Shown here one piece after another: positions 15,406 to 24,245 of a DNA stretch of 64,000 nucleotides. The translations under genes were made by a program, and so were the position numbers. The DNA comes from Anaerolineaceae bacterium (lineage in GTDB: Bacteria; Chloroflexota; Anaerolineae; Aggregatilineales; Phototrophicaceae), in contig JACKCG010000003.1 in NCBI GenBank assembly GCA_020634135.1, positions 310,001 to 374,000 on the forward strand, given 5' to 3'. The notes beneath the pieces were generated by a model. The model saw nothing but the letters and a program-made list of their open reading frames with translations, had not been told where the DNA came from and ran no database searches. Position 1 is the stretch's first letter. Every line of letters begins with the position of its first letter.

Positions 15406-16362
15406 TTATTCCGTCCAGAAACCCGCATTGAGATACTTATAGGCGTTATCAGGGAAGAGCGTTACCACCACGCCCGGCAGCCCGGCCTCGGCCTGTTCCT
15501 CCGCCACCCTGAGCGCCCCAACCATCGCTGCCGCTGCGCTGATCCCGACCAGATAGCCTTCCTCGCGCGCCAACCGCAGCGCCATGTCGTAAGCCAGTTC
15601 GGTGCGAATCTCCAGATTGCGATCCGCCAGCGCTCTATCATAGATGCCCGGTTGAATTGCGGTGGGCATGTGCTTCAGCCCTTCCAGCCCATGAAATGGC
15701 GAATCGGGCTGCAATGAGACAATCTGCACAGCCGGATTGTACTCGCGCAGGCGGCGGCCCGTTCCCATCAGCGTGCCGCTCGTCCCCAGGCCAGCGACGA
15801 AGTGCGTCACCGTGCCGCCCGTCTGCTCCCAGATTTCGACGCCGGTGGTCGCATAATGTGCCCCCCAGTTGGCCGGGTTGTTGTACTGGTCAGCGTAAAA
15901 ATAACGCTCTGGCTCGGCGGCAGCCAGTTCACGCACCGCCCGTATCGCCCCGTCAGAACCTTCCAGCGGGTCGGTGAATTCCAGGTCAACGCCGTAAGCC
16001 CGCAGAATCGCAATGCGTTCCGGGCTGGCGCTGGCAGGCATAAACAGCTTGACGCCGTAGCCCTTCGCCGCCCCCAGCATGGCATAGGCGATGCCGGTAT
16101 TACCGCTGGTACTGTCCAGGATGATCTTGCCGGGGCGCAGTTCGCCGCTCTTTTCCGCTGCCCGGACAATAAACGCTGCCGCCCGGTCTTTGACACTGCC
16201 GCCGGGGTTCATCCACTCAGCTTTGGCGTAGACCGCCACATCCTCTGGTAAATGTGCCGTCACCCGCCGAAAAGCGAGCAGGGGCGTATGGCCGATCTGC
16301 TGCTCAAGGTGCGTCGCGTGAACCGGTGGATGGGTGTAAAGTTGCAGATCAGGTAAGGCCAT
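15406..16362 (-). CDS. cysteine synthase family PLP enzyme (CysK/CysM-like)
   Basis: 318 residues of the fold-type II PLP family that makes cysteine from O-acetylserine (or O-phosphoserine) and sulfide. It has NPGGSVKDRAA with the Schiff-base lysine, DSTSGNTG for substrate carboxylate binding, GLGTSGTLMGTGRRL (phosphate loop) and the late GISAAAAM. The spacing and the NPGGSVKDR form are typical; CysK and CysM cannot be told apart by eye, and an O-phosphoserine enzyme is also possible. Start ATG at 16360-16362 with GAGGG 5 bases upstream. It is monocistronic and convergent to the CDF gene. A hairpin lies in its leader. Confidence 0.88.
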   Translation of the reverse strand: MALPDLQLYTHPPVHATHLEQQIGHTPLLAFRRVTAHLPEDVAVYAKAEWMNPGGSVKDRAAAFIVRAAEKSGELRPGKIILDSTSGNTGIAYAMLGAAKGYGVKLFMPASASPERIAILRAYGVDLEFTDPLEGSDGAIRAVRELAAAEPERYFYADQYNNPANWGAHYATTGVEIWEQTGGTVTHFVAGLGTSGTLMGTGRRLREYNPAVQIVSLQPDSPFHGLEGLKHMPTAIQPGIYDRALADRNLEIRTELAYDMALRLAREEGYLVGISAAAAMVGALRVAEEQAEAGLPGVVVTLFPDNAYKYLNAGFWTE

Positions 16363-16384
16363 GAGTCCCTCGTTATCATGGGTG

Positions 16385-16405
16385 GGGTGAGGTTTCTTCT
16401 CACCC
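16385..16405 (-). promoter_or_regulatory. leader hairpin upstream of the cysteine synthase gene
   Basis: GGGTGAG and CTCACCC pair perfectly around a 7-base loop, 22 bases upstream of the start codon on the - strand. It may affect translation or mRNA stability; I see no T-run or known riboswitch core. Confidence 0.35.
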
Positions 16406-16829
16406 GTATTCGGTATAAAAAAGGCCAGCGTACAACAAAAAAACGCGCAAGCGCTCCCTTTTCCTCAGGAACGTGCCACGTCTTCGTGCTGTCGCTGGCC
16501 GGTTTGGGCCTATGTCTCGTTATTCAGCCGTCTGAAGTGTGGTCAACGCCCCCGCTTCAGACAACAACAATTGATGTAGAACATTGTTAATCCTGCACGA
16601 TTCATTCAGTGATAGTAACAGTCTAGCGATCTTTACGGTGTCTGTCAATGCATCAGGCCATTTTTTAAAGCAACACTAACATGCTGTACGGGTATTCCGG
16701 CCTGGCGCAGTGGCTTTTCACCAGGGCTTAATCTGTATCGCTCTTGACCTCTGATACAATGGGCGCTGCGGGCGTCTGCCCTTATTCTGTAGTTGGAATG
16801 TGTAATAGTAGCAGGAACGAGCGAGAAGT
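16406..16829. other. gene-free interval between divergent genes
   Basis: This stretch separates the cysteine-synthase gene (- strand) from the Tat phosphoesterase (+ strand). It should hold both promoters. A TACAAT-like -10 sits at 16755-16760 but lacks a clear -35. A small + strand frame at 16378-16590 has no ribosome site and no recognisable product, so I do not call it. Confidence 0.4.
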
Positions 16830-17693
16830 ATGTCTGATCAGATTTCACGGCGCACCTTTCTACGTCTCTCAGTAGGTTCGGCGCTGGCAACAATGGCGGT
16901 TGGTATAACCGGGTTTGGGTATGCCCGTGACATTGAGCCTGAATGGGTAGAGGTCGTCCCCCTGGGGCTGAGGTTGCCACGTCTTGACGCGGCCTTCCAT
17001 GGCTATCGCGTCGCCCAAATCAGCGATATTCACATGGGAAGCGGAATGACCCGCGAGCGTCTGCTGCAAGTCGCTGAACTCGTCAATACCCAGCAGCCCG
17101 ATCTCATCGCCATAACCGGGGACTTTGTGACACATGGCGCGGTGCGGCGGGTGGAACAGGCTTTGACTGACGGTTTGCAGGCCTTGTATGCCCCTGATGG
17201 GGTTATCGCGGTTCTGGGCAACCATGACCATTTCACCAATGCTTCGGACGTGCGTGCTGTGCTCCGGCGGGCAGGAATCACCGACATCAGTAATGGAGTG
17301 CATACGCTGGAACGGGGAAACACACACCTGCACTTCGCTGGGGTAGATGATTACTGGGAGCGCCAGGATCGCCTGGATGACGTGCTGACACAACTCCCGG
17401 ATGACGGCGCGGCGGTGCTGCTGGCACACGAACCCGATTTTGCGGACATCAGCGCGGCGACAGGCCGCTTCGACTTGCAGATTTCCGGGCACTCACATGG
17501 CGGGCAGGTGCGCCTGCCGTTGATTGGGGCGCCGGTGCTGCCACGTCTCGGCCAGCGCTACCCGATGGGGCAGTACCAGGTCGGCACGATGATCCAGTAT
17601 ACCAATCGTGGGGTGGGGACAATCTACCCGCCGGTACGCTTCAACTGCCGGCCCGAAATCACAGTCTTCACCCTGGAAGCCCCCGGACGATAA
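16830..17693 (+). CDS. Tat-exported metallophosphoesterase (YkuE/YaeI-like)
   Basis: 287 residues. The N-terminus has a twin-arginine signal, SRRTFLRL, followed by a hydrophobic stretch, so the folded enzyme is probably exported with its metals in place. The calcineurin-like core has ISDIHMGSG, GDFVTHG, GNHDHF and the late SGHSHGGQ, which supply the Asp/His/Asn ligands of a two-metal centre. It matches the YkuE/YaeI group, whose members cleave phosphodiester or pyrophosphate bonds of lipids or nucleotides; the substrate here is not fixed. The ATG at 16830 is used, with only a weak ribosome site. It stands alone, convergent with the sensor kinase that follows. Confidence 0.9.
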   Translation: MSDQISRRTFLRLSVGSALATMAVGITGFGYARDIEPEWVEVVPLGLRLPRLDAAFHGYRVAQISDIHMGSGMTRERLLQVAELVNTQQPDLIAITGDFVTHGAVRRVEQALTDGLQALYAPDGVIAVLGNHDHFTNASDVRAVLRRAGITDISNGVHTLERGNTHLHFAGVDDYWERQDRLDDVLTQLPDDGAAVLLAHEPDFADISAATGRFDLQISGHSHGGQVRLPLIGAPVLPRLGQRYPMGQYQVGTMIQYTNRGVGTIYPPVRFNCRPEITVFTLEAPGR

Positions 17694-17731
17694 AGACGGA
17701 CTTTCATTGTTGCGAACAGATTTGACGGCTT

Positions 17732-20071
17732 TTAGCTGGTAGGTGAATCGTTGGGGGCAATCAGAGGCAGACGAACGATAAATGTCGTCCCGTGTCCAAG
17801 CTGACTTTCGCAGGTGATCGTCCCGTCCAGCGCATCCACCGCCTGCTTGACGATCACCATGCCCAGGCCAGTTCCCTGGATTTCGCTGGCGTTTTTGCCG
17901 CGTTTGAAGGGCTGGAAGATGAGTTCCAGGTCTTCCGGTGACATGCCAATGCCGCTATCTATGACCTGGAAGACGGCGGTATCGCCATCTTTGTTGACAC
18001 GAAAACAAATCGTGCTGGTTTCAGGGGAGTATTTGATTGCGTTTGACAGCAGATTAGTCAGAATCTGCCGGAGCAAACGCACGTCCATCATGGCTTCACC
18101 CAACGTATCCACGACATCGAACACGACCTCGTGCTGCGAATAGGTGCTGATGCGTACCAGGTCAAAAATGCGCTGGCACTCCATCTGCAAATTAACCGGT
18201 TTCCGGTCAACCGATACGCCCCCGTTTTTCCCTTCACCCAGGCTGAGCAAGTCGTCAATCATCCGTGTCAGATAATCCACCTGCTCTTCAATGCGTTCCA
18301 GGTGTTCTTCCCGTGATTCTACGGACATCCGATCTAAGTAGTTGGCGAGCAGGTTTTTGGATGACTGAATAATCGTCAGGGGCGTACGGAACTCGTGCGA
18401 CAGCGTAGAGACAAACGCCTCACGTTCCGCCAGCAGGCGCTTATCGTTTTCTATATCCAGCAGCAGCCGTTCCGATTCCAGTTTTTCGGTTTCGGCGGCT
18501 TTGATATTGGTAATATCGCGGGCCAACCACAGCACAAGCGGCTCATCCTGGTAAGGCGGCGAATCCGGTATCAGGGCGGATCGCCCTTCAAACCACAGCA
18601 TCTGATTGGCAGGGGTGTAAATTGCGTAGTTTTCTACCTGGGTCTCGCCGGTTTCGATAGTCCGCTGTACCGCCGCCAGGACGGTATCCCCCGCCGCGCC
18701 GGGCAGCACTTCATTGACACTACGAGCACCTATATTCTCTTGTTCATCGGCAGCAATGTAAGTGTGGATGATTTCCTTGTAATAGCCGTTTTTATCGAAT
18801 AACAACGCCTGGTCGGGCAGGGCGGCCAGCAGCGCTTTCAGACGTGAGTTACTCTGGCTTAACGCGGATTCTGTGTGTTTGCGCTCGGTGATCTCTTGCC
18901 GCGCCTGTTGGTAGAGTAAGGCATTCGCCAGTGCAACAGCGGCGTTATTGATGAGAACTTCGATAAATTCGGTATGAATATGGTCGAAGGCATTTTCATC
19001 GTAATGCTGGAGATCAATCACCCCTATGACTTTATCCCCGGCGATCAGGGGAATGTACAGGGCGGAATTGGGCAGCCGGTCATCGCCAATCTGGAAGAAA
19101 CGTCCCTGGCGTGCCAGGAGCTGGCGGATCTGGGCCAGATCAACAACCGCCGTCTCGCCGGTGCGAATCGCGTTGCTTGTCGGGCCTTCCCCCAAAGGCA
19201 TCGGCGGGAATACCTGTGGGTCGGTCTCCTCACCATCTATAATGGAAAAAATGCAGGTAATCATCTGTGTCGTTTCATTGAACAGCGCAACGGTGATGTG
19301 CGCCGCGCCGAAAATCGGCAAAGTCACATCACGGTAGATGATCCGGCAGATTTCCTGTACATCGAGTGTTGCGGCCAGGTGGCGGCCAATATTGTAAAGC
19401 GCAGTCAGTTCCTGGTTGCGCTCTTTTAACTGTTTTTGCGCTTCGCCATGCCCGATCATCTCCTTGTAGAGCAGCCGGTTGCTCTCGCGCAGGGCGGATT
19501 CCTGGAACTGGGTTTGATCCAGCATCCGCTGAATGCTGCGCGTCGCCAGCGCAACCAGTACGGCGCTGCTCAGAAAATACGCGCTGTTGATCGCCCAGCG
19601 CATAAAGAGATTGTAAGGACGAAGCTGGGGACTCCAGGCGCCCTGCTCGCCAAAAATCAGCAATATCCCGACACCCAGGCTCAGCACGGTAAACGCAAAT
19701 GTCCAGCGCCGGTTCAGCAGGAAACCGGCCACCAGAATCGGAACAACATAGCCGCTGAAGGCAGGGTTTCGTATCCCCCCATTCAATAGAATGTTCACCG
19801 TCAGCGACGCCCATATCCCCACGACCAGCAAGAAGCTTACCGGACGGATGTGGCCGGAACGGGCGAAGAGGAATAAGCCTAGCATCACGAGGATGACAAT
19901 CAGGGAAAGCAGGGTTTCCTGTCCGTAATCCAGACCACTGAGGAGCGCCACCACGAAAAATAAGGAAGAGATAGCAAGGCCGGCCAGCAAAATGACGTGG
20001 AGCAATGCGGCGATGCGTGTTTTCTCGTCATCATCGAAGGTAGGTGGCACTAAAAGTGACGTTACTTTCAT
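17732..20071 (-). CDS. membrane sensor histidine kinase with GAF and PAS domains
   Basis: 779 residues. The N-terminal 180 contain about six hydrophobic helices (for example IAALLHVILLAGLAISSLFF and LLSLIVILVMLGLFLF). A coiled segment, one GAF domain (about 220-385), a PAS domain (about 405-530), HisKA with STLSHEFRTPLTII (His559) and HATPase_c with NLLSNAIKYS, DSGIGM and GTGLGM follow. No receiver is fused and no regulator gene is adjacent, so it is an orphan kinase whose partner lies elsewhere. The six-helix membrane part may itself sense a ligand or membrane state. It is transcribed from a good promoter at 20128-20156. The start at 20071 lacks a strong ribosome site. Confidence 0.92.
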   Translation of the reverse strand: MKVTSLLVPPTFDDDEKTRIAALLHVILLAGLAISSLFFVVALLSGLDYGQETLLSLIVILVMLGLFLFARSGHIRPVSFLLVVGIWASLTVNILLNGGIRNPAFSGYVVPILVAGFLLNRRWTFAFTVLSLGVGILLIFGEQGAWSPQLRPYNLFMRWAINSAYFLSSAVLVALATRSIQRMLDQTQFQESALRESNRLLYKEMIGHGEAQKQLKERNQELTALYNIGRHLAATLDVQEICRIIYRDVTLPIFGAAHITVALFNETTQMITCIFSIIDGEETDPQVFPPMPLGEGPTSNAIRTGETAVVDLAQIRQLLARQGRFFQIGDDRLPNSALYIPLIAGDKVIGVIDLQHYDENAFDHIHTEFIEVLINNAAVALANALLYQQARQEITERKHTESALSQSNSRLKALLAALPDQALLFDKNGYYKEIIHTYIAADEQENIGARSVNEVLPGAAGDTVLAAVQRTIETGETQVENYAIYTPANQMLWFEGRSALIPDSPPYQDEPLVLWLARDITNIKAAETEKLESERLLLDIENDKRLLAEREAFVSTLSHEFRTPLTIIQSSKNLLANYLDRMSVESREEHLERIEEQVDYLTRMIDDLLSLGEGKNGGVSVDRKPVNLQMECQRIFDLVRISTYSQHEVVFDVVDTLGEAMMDVRLLRQILTNLLSNAIKYSPETSTICFRVNKDGDTAVFQVIDSGIGMSPEDLELIFQPFKRGKNASEIQGTGLGMVIVKQAVDALDGTITCESQLGHGTTFIVRLPLIAPNDSPTS

Positions 20072-20127
20072 AAAAAAGCCCAGGATAACCCCAGATTGTT
20101 GCTAATTCATTCATCTCTACTCTTTAC

Positions 20128-20156
20128 AGTATAGTGGCTCATTTTGAGATTACCAA
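20128..20156 (-). promoter_or_regulatory. promoter of the membrane sensor kinase
   Basis: On the - strand TTGGTA and TATACT stand 17 bases apart, about 50 bases before the start codon. The spacer contains CTCA-TTT-TGAG, a small palindrome that may bind a regulator. Confidence 0.55.
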
Positions 20157-20258
20157 TTAAGTTCCTGGAATGTCTCAATTTTGCAACTTTTCCCACCCTA
20201 AACGCAGCTTCTCTCCCCATCCGTGTGGAAAGTGAGAACGCCATAAATCGCCACTTTC

Positions 20259-20287
20259 TTGACATCCGAAACGTTTCGGAATATACT
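20259..20287 (+). promoter_or_regulatory. near-consensus promoter with LacI-type operator in its spacer
   Basis: TTGACA (20259-20264) and TATACT (20282-20287) are 17 bases apart. The spacer is TCCGAAACGTTTCGG plus two bases, and 20265-20280 is a perfect 16-base palindrome with the AAACGTTT core and central CpG typical of LacI-family operators. Bound repressor would block polymerase directly. The promoter points at the sugar ABC operon (first ATG 20701), which gives a leader of about 410 bases. No lacI-type gene lies in the window, so the repressor is encoded elsewhere. Confidence 0.85.
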
Positions 20288-20293
20288 GAGAAT

Positions 20294-20700
20294 GAATAAA
20301 ATGCAGTGTAAGAGACGTTATGAAGGTGTTTGCGGCGGGTACAACAGAGCCGCACCCTATGGAAAATTATCGTTCATAGTCACCTCTTTATTGTTATTCC
20401 ATCCAGCCCGAACACCTCGTTTCAGACACTCTTTAATACGTTGAAATCATCTCAGCAAGCCCGTTTCTGCTGGTCATTGTGCAAATGTACTTTGTGACCA
20501 TTTCTATTCGCTTACCTGGTTGCAGGGAGGCGCGGCCTTACCCCCAAGAGAGGCGATAGTTACCTTGTGATGGATTCCGAACACATCATTCGGGAATCAA
20601 CTTGTGCAAGTCCACCTTAGAAAAGGAGCGTCCTTACTGAAAAATGAGCCATACGCTTTTGAGTAATTATCAATCGCTACGAATGAAGAAGGAGTTTTAA
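20294..20700 (+). other. long untranslated leader of the sugar ABC operon
   Basis: About 407 bases lie between the predicted start of transcription and the first ATG. I find no convincing gene. One hairpin is visible: GATTCCGAA (20573-20581) against TTCGGGAATC (20589-20598), with one bulged G. AAGGAG sits just before the ATG at 20701. A second promoter nearer the gene, or a regulatory RNA, could explain the length. Confidence 0.4.
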
Positions 20701-22047
20701 ATGTCCAAGAAATTGATTTTGATACTCATGTTGACGGTTCTGGTGGGTGTAACCGCTATTGCGCCGGTCTTCGCCCAGGATAAAGTAGTCGTTGAATTCT
20801 GGACAACGGACAACGAAGAAGAGCGTGTCAACACCTATGAAGCCGTTGCCGCCCGCTTTATGGAAGCGAATCCCAATGTGGATGTTCGTATCGTTCCTAT
20901 TGATGAAGGCACGATTTCCCAGCGTGTGGCGACAGCCGTCGGCGCGAACCGGCTGCCGGACATCATTCGCATGGGTGTTGAGCGTGTTGCCTCCTTCGCC
21001 GCTGATGGCCTGCTGGATGAAGAGGCTGCGAATGCCGTGATTCAAAGCATCGGTGAAGATGACTTCCGCGAGGGGCCGTTGCAGATGGTTACCGACCCGG
21101 CAACCGGCATGTACGCGGCAGTCCCCTATGATGGCTGGCTTCAGGCAATCTGGTACCGCAATGATATTTTCGCTGAACTCAGTTTGAATGCGCCGGAAAC
21201 CTGGGACGATATTCTGGCCGCTTGCCAGGCTCTGCCCGGACAAATGGATCTGCTTTATGGCGTGACACTGGGTACGGACCCCGGCCAGAACTACGGCCAT
21301 CAGGTTTTTGAACAGGTTGCGATCTCCAATAACGCCTGGCCGTTCGATGCCGATGGTAACGTGACGTTCAACACGCCGGAGATGATCGAAGCGCTGACGT
21401 TCTACACCGATCTGCAACAATGCGCCCAGCCTGGGCCGCAGTACTGGCGTGGTGCGCGTGAGGCCTATGAATATGGCACCGCTGGCATGTTGTTCTACTC
21501 CACCTATATCATGGATGACCTGGTAGACGGTTCCGGCCTGGAAGGTGGCGGGAATGTTGAACTGGTCATGAGCGATCTGGCCGCCAACACCGGTTTTGCC
21601 TCCACCATGCAAGGCCCCAATGGCGCGGCGACTTACGGCCAGTTAGTGGCGCTGGGTATCACCCGTGACGCCGACCCCGAAGCCCAGGCGGTTGTGGAAT
21701 ACTTCCTGCAAGAAGGCTATCAGGACGTGCTGGCGCTGGCACCCTTTGGTAAAGTGCCGGTGCTGAAGAGCGCGGTTGAAGAATGGTCAACCAGCAGCGA
21801 CTATTTCGCCAACTACTCGGCGGATACCCTGGCTCAGATCGCCAATGGGTATGATGTGATGAGCCGCTGGCTGTTCCGCCCGGACTACAGCGCGACTCAA
21901 CGTGCGGTGGTCGGCGACATTGAAGGCCGTCTGCTGATCCCGACGGTACTCAGCAACATTGCGATTGAAGGCATTATGACCCCCGAAACAGGCGCTCAGT
22001 TCCTTCAGGAAGAAGTGGAGAAACTGGTAGCCGAACGGTCCGGGTAA
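20701..22047 (+). CDS. sugar ABC transporter substrate-binding protein (family 1)
   Basis: 448 residues of the extracellular family 1 solute-binding proteins that deliver oligosaccharides or sugar-like compounds to an importer. The N-terminus is a classic signal peptide (KLILILMLTVLVGVTAI...PVFA) with no lipobox cysteine, so it is secreted or held by its uncleaved helix. The mature start VVVEFWTTDNEEE and the segments PDIIRMG and MYAAVPYDGW are typical of the family. It is followed by a strong terminator-like hairpin and then two permeases, which would make it more abundant than the permeases. The sugar is unknown; the GH13 phosphorylase-like gene downstream suggests a glucosyl disaccharide. 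Confidence 0.92.
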   Translation: MSKKLILILMLTVLVGVTAIAPVFAQDKVVVEFWTTDNEEERVNTYEAVAARFMEANPNVDVRIVPIDEGTISQRVATAVGANRLPDIIRMGVERVASFAADGLLDEEAANAVIQSIGEDDFREGPLQMVTDPATGMYAAVPYDGWLQAIWYRNDIFAELSLNAPETWDDILAACQALPGQMDLLYGVTLGTDPGQNYGHQVFEQVAISNNAWPFDADGNVTFNTPEMIEALTFYTDLQQCAQPGPQYWRGAREAYEYGTAGMLFYSTYIMDDLVDGSGLEGGGNVELVMSDLAANTGFASTMQGPNGAATYGQLVALGITRDADPEAQAVVEYFLQEGYQDVLALAPFGKVPVLKSAVEEWSTSSDYFANYSADTLAQIANGYDVMSRWLFRPDYSATQRAVVGDIEGRLLIPTVLSNIAIEGIMTPETGAQFLQEEVEKLVAERSG

Positions 22048-22084
22048 ATAAGCCCGCTGTTCCAAAATACATAACATAACTACA

Positions 22085-22112
22085 GGGGAGGGGTGATCCC
22101 TCCCCGTTTTTT
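22085..22112 (+). terminator. intra-operon attenuating terminator
   Basis: GGGGAGGG and CCCTCCCC pair perfectly around GTGAT and are followed by GTTTTTT, a strong rho-independent terminator. AGGAG for the next gene begins at once after the T-run. It probably stops most transcripts after the binding-protein gene and lets a fraction into the permease genes. Confidence 0.85.
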
Positions 22113-22123
22113 AGGAGACCCCA

Positions 22124-23068
22124 ATGGCAAGGAAACAAATAAAAATCTTCGGGGATTCCCTCATTGCCAAAGAGACACGCCTCGCGTGGATGCTGGTATC
22201 GCCAACGGTCTTAATTGTTTTTGGTCTGGTTCTGTTCCCCGCTTTCTTTAGTATCTGGATCAGCTTCCGTAACGTGGGGCTGGATAACCTGAACGATGTT
22301 TTTAACGCGCCATTTGTGGGGTGGGATAACTATAACCAGGTTTTTAACGATTTCGCGTTCAAGTGGCAGGGGTGGAATCAATGGGGAGCTTTTGTCACAA
22401 CCATTGTTTACTCATTCCTTTCCACTTTCCTGACTTTGGGACTGGGGCTGGTCGCGGCGCTTGTTCTGAACCGGCCATTCCGGGGGCGCGGCCTGGCACG
22501 TGGTGTTTTCCTGTTCCCATACGTCGCGCCGGTTGTGAGTGTGGCTTTTGTCTGGCGCTGGATCCTAGACCCAGGGCCATCCGGCGTTCTGAACGATGTG
22601 CTCATGCAGTTGGGACTGATTGACCTGCCGCAAGCCTACCTGGCCCAGCGTGGTTTGGCGCTGTGGCTGGTGATTCTTTTCCAGGGGTGGCGTTATTTCC
22701 CATTTGCCATGCTGATGATTCTGGCACGGCTACAGGCTATTGACACCACGTTATATGAAGCTGTTGAAGTTGACGGCGGGAACACCTGGGATAAATTCCG
22801 TTATGTCACCTTGCCTGGCCTGCGTTACGTCATGGGCGCAATCTTCCTTTTGCGGTTGCTGTGGACATTCAATAAATTCGATGACATCTGGTTATTGACC
22901 GGTGGCGGTTATGGCACCAATGTTTTACCCGTGCTGACCTATCAATACAGCTTTAAGAGTTTTGACTTCGGCAAGGGCGCCGCTAACGCGATGGTCTTAC
23001 TGGTGATCCTGGTGATCTTTATTGCCATCTACGTCACAACCGTGATGCGGAACGCCGAAGAGGAGTAA
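22124..23068 (+). CDS. sugar ABC transporter permease (MalF-like)
   Basis: 314 residues with six predicted membrane helices. The conserved cytoplasmic EAA loop reads EAVEVDGGNTWDKF, the site where the ATPase subunit docks. The N-terminal segment RLAWMLVSPTVLIVFGLVLF is usual for MalF/UgpA-type partners. It forms the pore together with the next gene product. AGGAG lies 6 bases before the ATG. No ATPase gene is in the operon, so a shared MsiK-type ATPase must be supplied from elsewhere. Confidence 0.92.
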   Translation: MARKQIKIFGDSLIAKETRLAWMLVSPTVLIVFGLVLFPAFFSIWISFRNVGLDNLNDVFNAPFVGWDNYNQVFNDFAFKWQGWNQWGAFVTTIVYSFLSTFLTLGLGLVAALVLNRPFRGRGLARGVFLFPYVAPVVSVAFVWRWILDPGPSGVLNDVLMQLGLIDLPQAYLAQRGLALWLVILFQGWRYFPFAMLMILARLQAIDTTLYEAVEVDGGNTWDKFRYVTLPGLRYVMGAIFLLRLLWTFNKFDDIWLLTGGGYGTNVLPVLTYQYSFKSFDFGKGAANAMVLLVILVIFIAIYVTTVMRNAEEE

Positions 23069-23073
23069 AAACA

Positions 23074-23988
23074 ATGACAGCAGCATCTCGATCTTTACCT
23101 AAAAAGAGCTTTATAGATCAGCTTGCCGATCATTTGAACTGGCGGCGATTCTTGTTTGCCCTGACGCTTTTCCTGTTTCTGGCAATGATTCTGTTTCCCT
23201 TTTATTGGATGGTAAGTTCTTCTTTCAAGACCGGGCGTGAGATTGGCGGACGCCATGCGACCTACGTGCCGAGTGCATTACGTCTGGATGCGTATAACGA
23301 GTTGTTTAATCCTGAAGCGGATTACTTCCAGAATTTCCAGGTCAATATCGTCAACAGCGTGGCTGTTGCGCTCCCAACCGCTGTCCTGACGGTTCTGATG
23401 TCCTTGCTGGGAGCCTACGCGGTGGCGCGGCTGCGATTCCCTGGCAAAGAAATGCTGATTAACAGCGTGTTGATTGTGTATCTGTTCCCAGCCGTTTTGT
23501 TGATTATCCCCCTGTTTACCATGCTGTCGAGCGTGAGCGATAACCTGGGTTTCCAGGTACAGGATAACCTGGCAATCCTGGTTGTGACCTACCTGGCCCA
23601 GACTCTGCCTGTCGGTATGTACATGCTGACCAGCTATTTCCGCACGATTCCGGCGGAAATTGAACAGGCAGCCCAGATTGATGGCTGTACCCGCTTCGAG
23701 GTTATCTGGCGGGTGACCCTGCCGCTGTCGATTCCGGCGCTGGTAACGGTGGGCTTGTATACGTTCATGATCGCCTGGAATGAACTGCTCTATGCGCTGA
23801 TTTTCCTGAACAGCCGTGATCTGTTCACCATGCCCATAAAGATCAATACGATTTTCAATGATCCGAGTAACCGCCTCAATGTGGTGATGGCGGCCTCCAC
23901 GATCATGACCTTGCCGGTCATCATTCTCTTTGTCGCCTTTGAGCGGTTCCTGGAAGCGGGACTGACAGCCGGCAGTGTGAAGGGATAA
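23074..23988 (+). CDS. sugar ABC transporter permease (MalG-like)
   Basis: 304 residues and six predicted helices. The start contains LFPFYWMVSSSFKTGREI, the hallmark of MalG/UgpE subunits. The EAA loop is EIEQAAQIDGCTRFEV, followed by ITLP-like VTLPLSIPAL. It begins 5 bases after the MalF-like stop, which suggests coupled translation and equal amounts. The C-terminus ends FERFLEAGLTAGSVKG, the usual end of this subunit (LVAGLTAGAVKG in relatives). A weak hairpin, GGTTAA/TTAACC, follows at 23993-24008. Confidence 0.93.
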   Translation: MTAASRSLPKKSFIDQLADHLNWRRFLFALTLFLFLAMILFPFYWMVSSSFKTGREIGGRHATYVPSALRLDAYNELFNPEADYFQNFQVNIVNSVAVALPTAVLTVLMSLLGAYAVARLRFPGKEMLINSVLIVYLFPAVLLIIPLFTMLSSVSDNLGFQVQDNLAILVVTYLAQTLPVGMYMLTSYFRTIPAEIEQAAQIDGCTRFEVIWRVTLPLSIPALVTVGLYTFMIAWNELLYALIFLNSRDLFTMPIKINTIFNDPSNRLNVVMAASTIMTLPVIILFVAFERFLEAGLTAGSVKG

Positions 23989-24040
23989 CATAGGTTAAGA
24001 ATTTAACCGGGTAACAATCCGACTCTGTGGGTTAGATATT

Positions 24041-24108
24041 GGCGGACGGGGCTTGCCCTGTCCCTATTCCAGAATCCCATCGTAGGGATGCCATTTCTGG
24101 CGTCCGCC
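24041..24108. repeat. folded intergenic element (REP/MITE-like)
   Basis: The outer arms GGCGGAC (24041-24047) and GTCCGCC (24102-24108) are complementary. Inside are two further hairpins, GGACGGGGC/GCCCTGTCC and CCAGAA...TTCTGG with ATCCC/GGGAT nested. The GGGGC-TT-GCCC core resembles dispersed palindromes common in Chloroflexota and cyanobacteria. Only one copy is in this window. Confidence 0.45.
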
Positions 24109-24245
24109 GCCAGAACCAAACGGTTTCCTGGTTACTTTCTTAAATCGCATCCATTCTCACCAAACTATATTTGAATGCTTAATCTGCGGTGCAGTCTGCG
24201 CGCAGCCTATGCACTTGACTTTGATTTGCCAATGGAGGAAGTCTG

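Noticed and set aside
16378..16590. A 70-codon frame downstream of the cysteine synthase promoter side
   Set aside because: No ribosome site, odd composition and position in the leader of the divergent gene; treated as chance.
20259..20444. A small frame across the LacI-type promoter
   Set aside because: It contains the -35, operator and -10 of a strong promoter and would start before the transcript.
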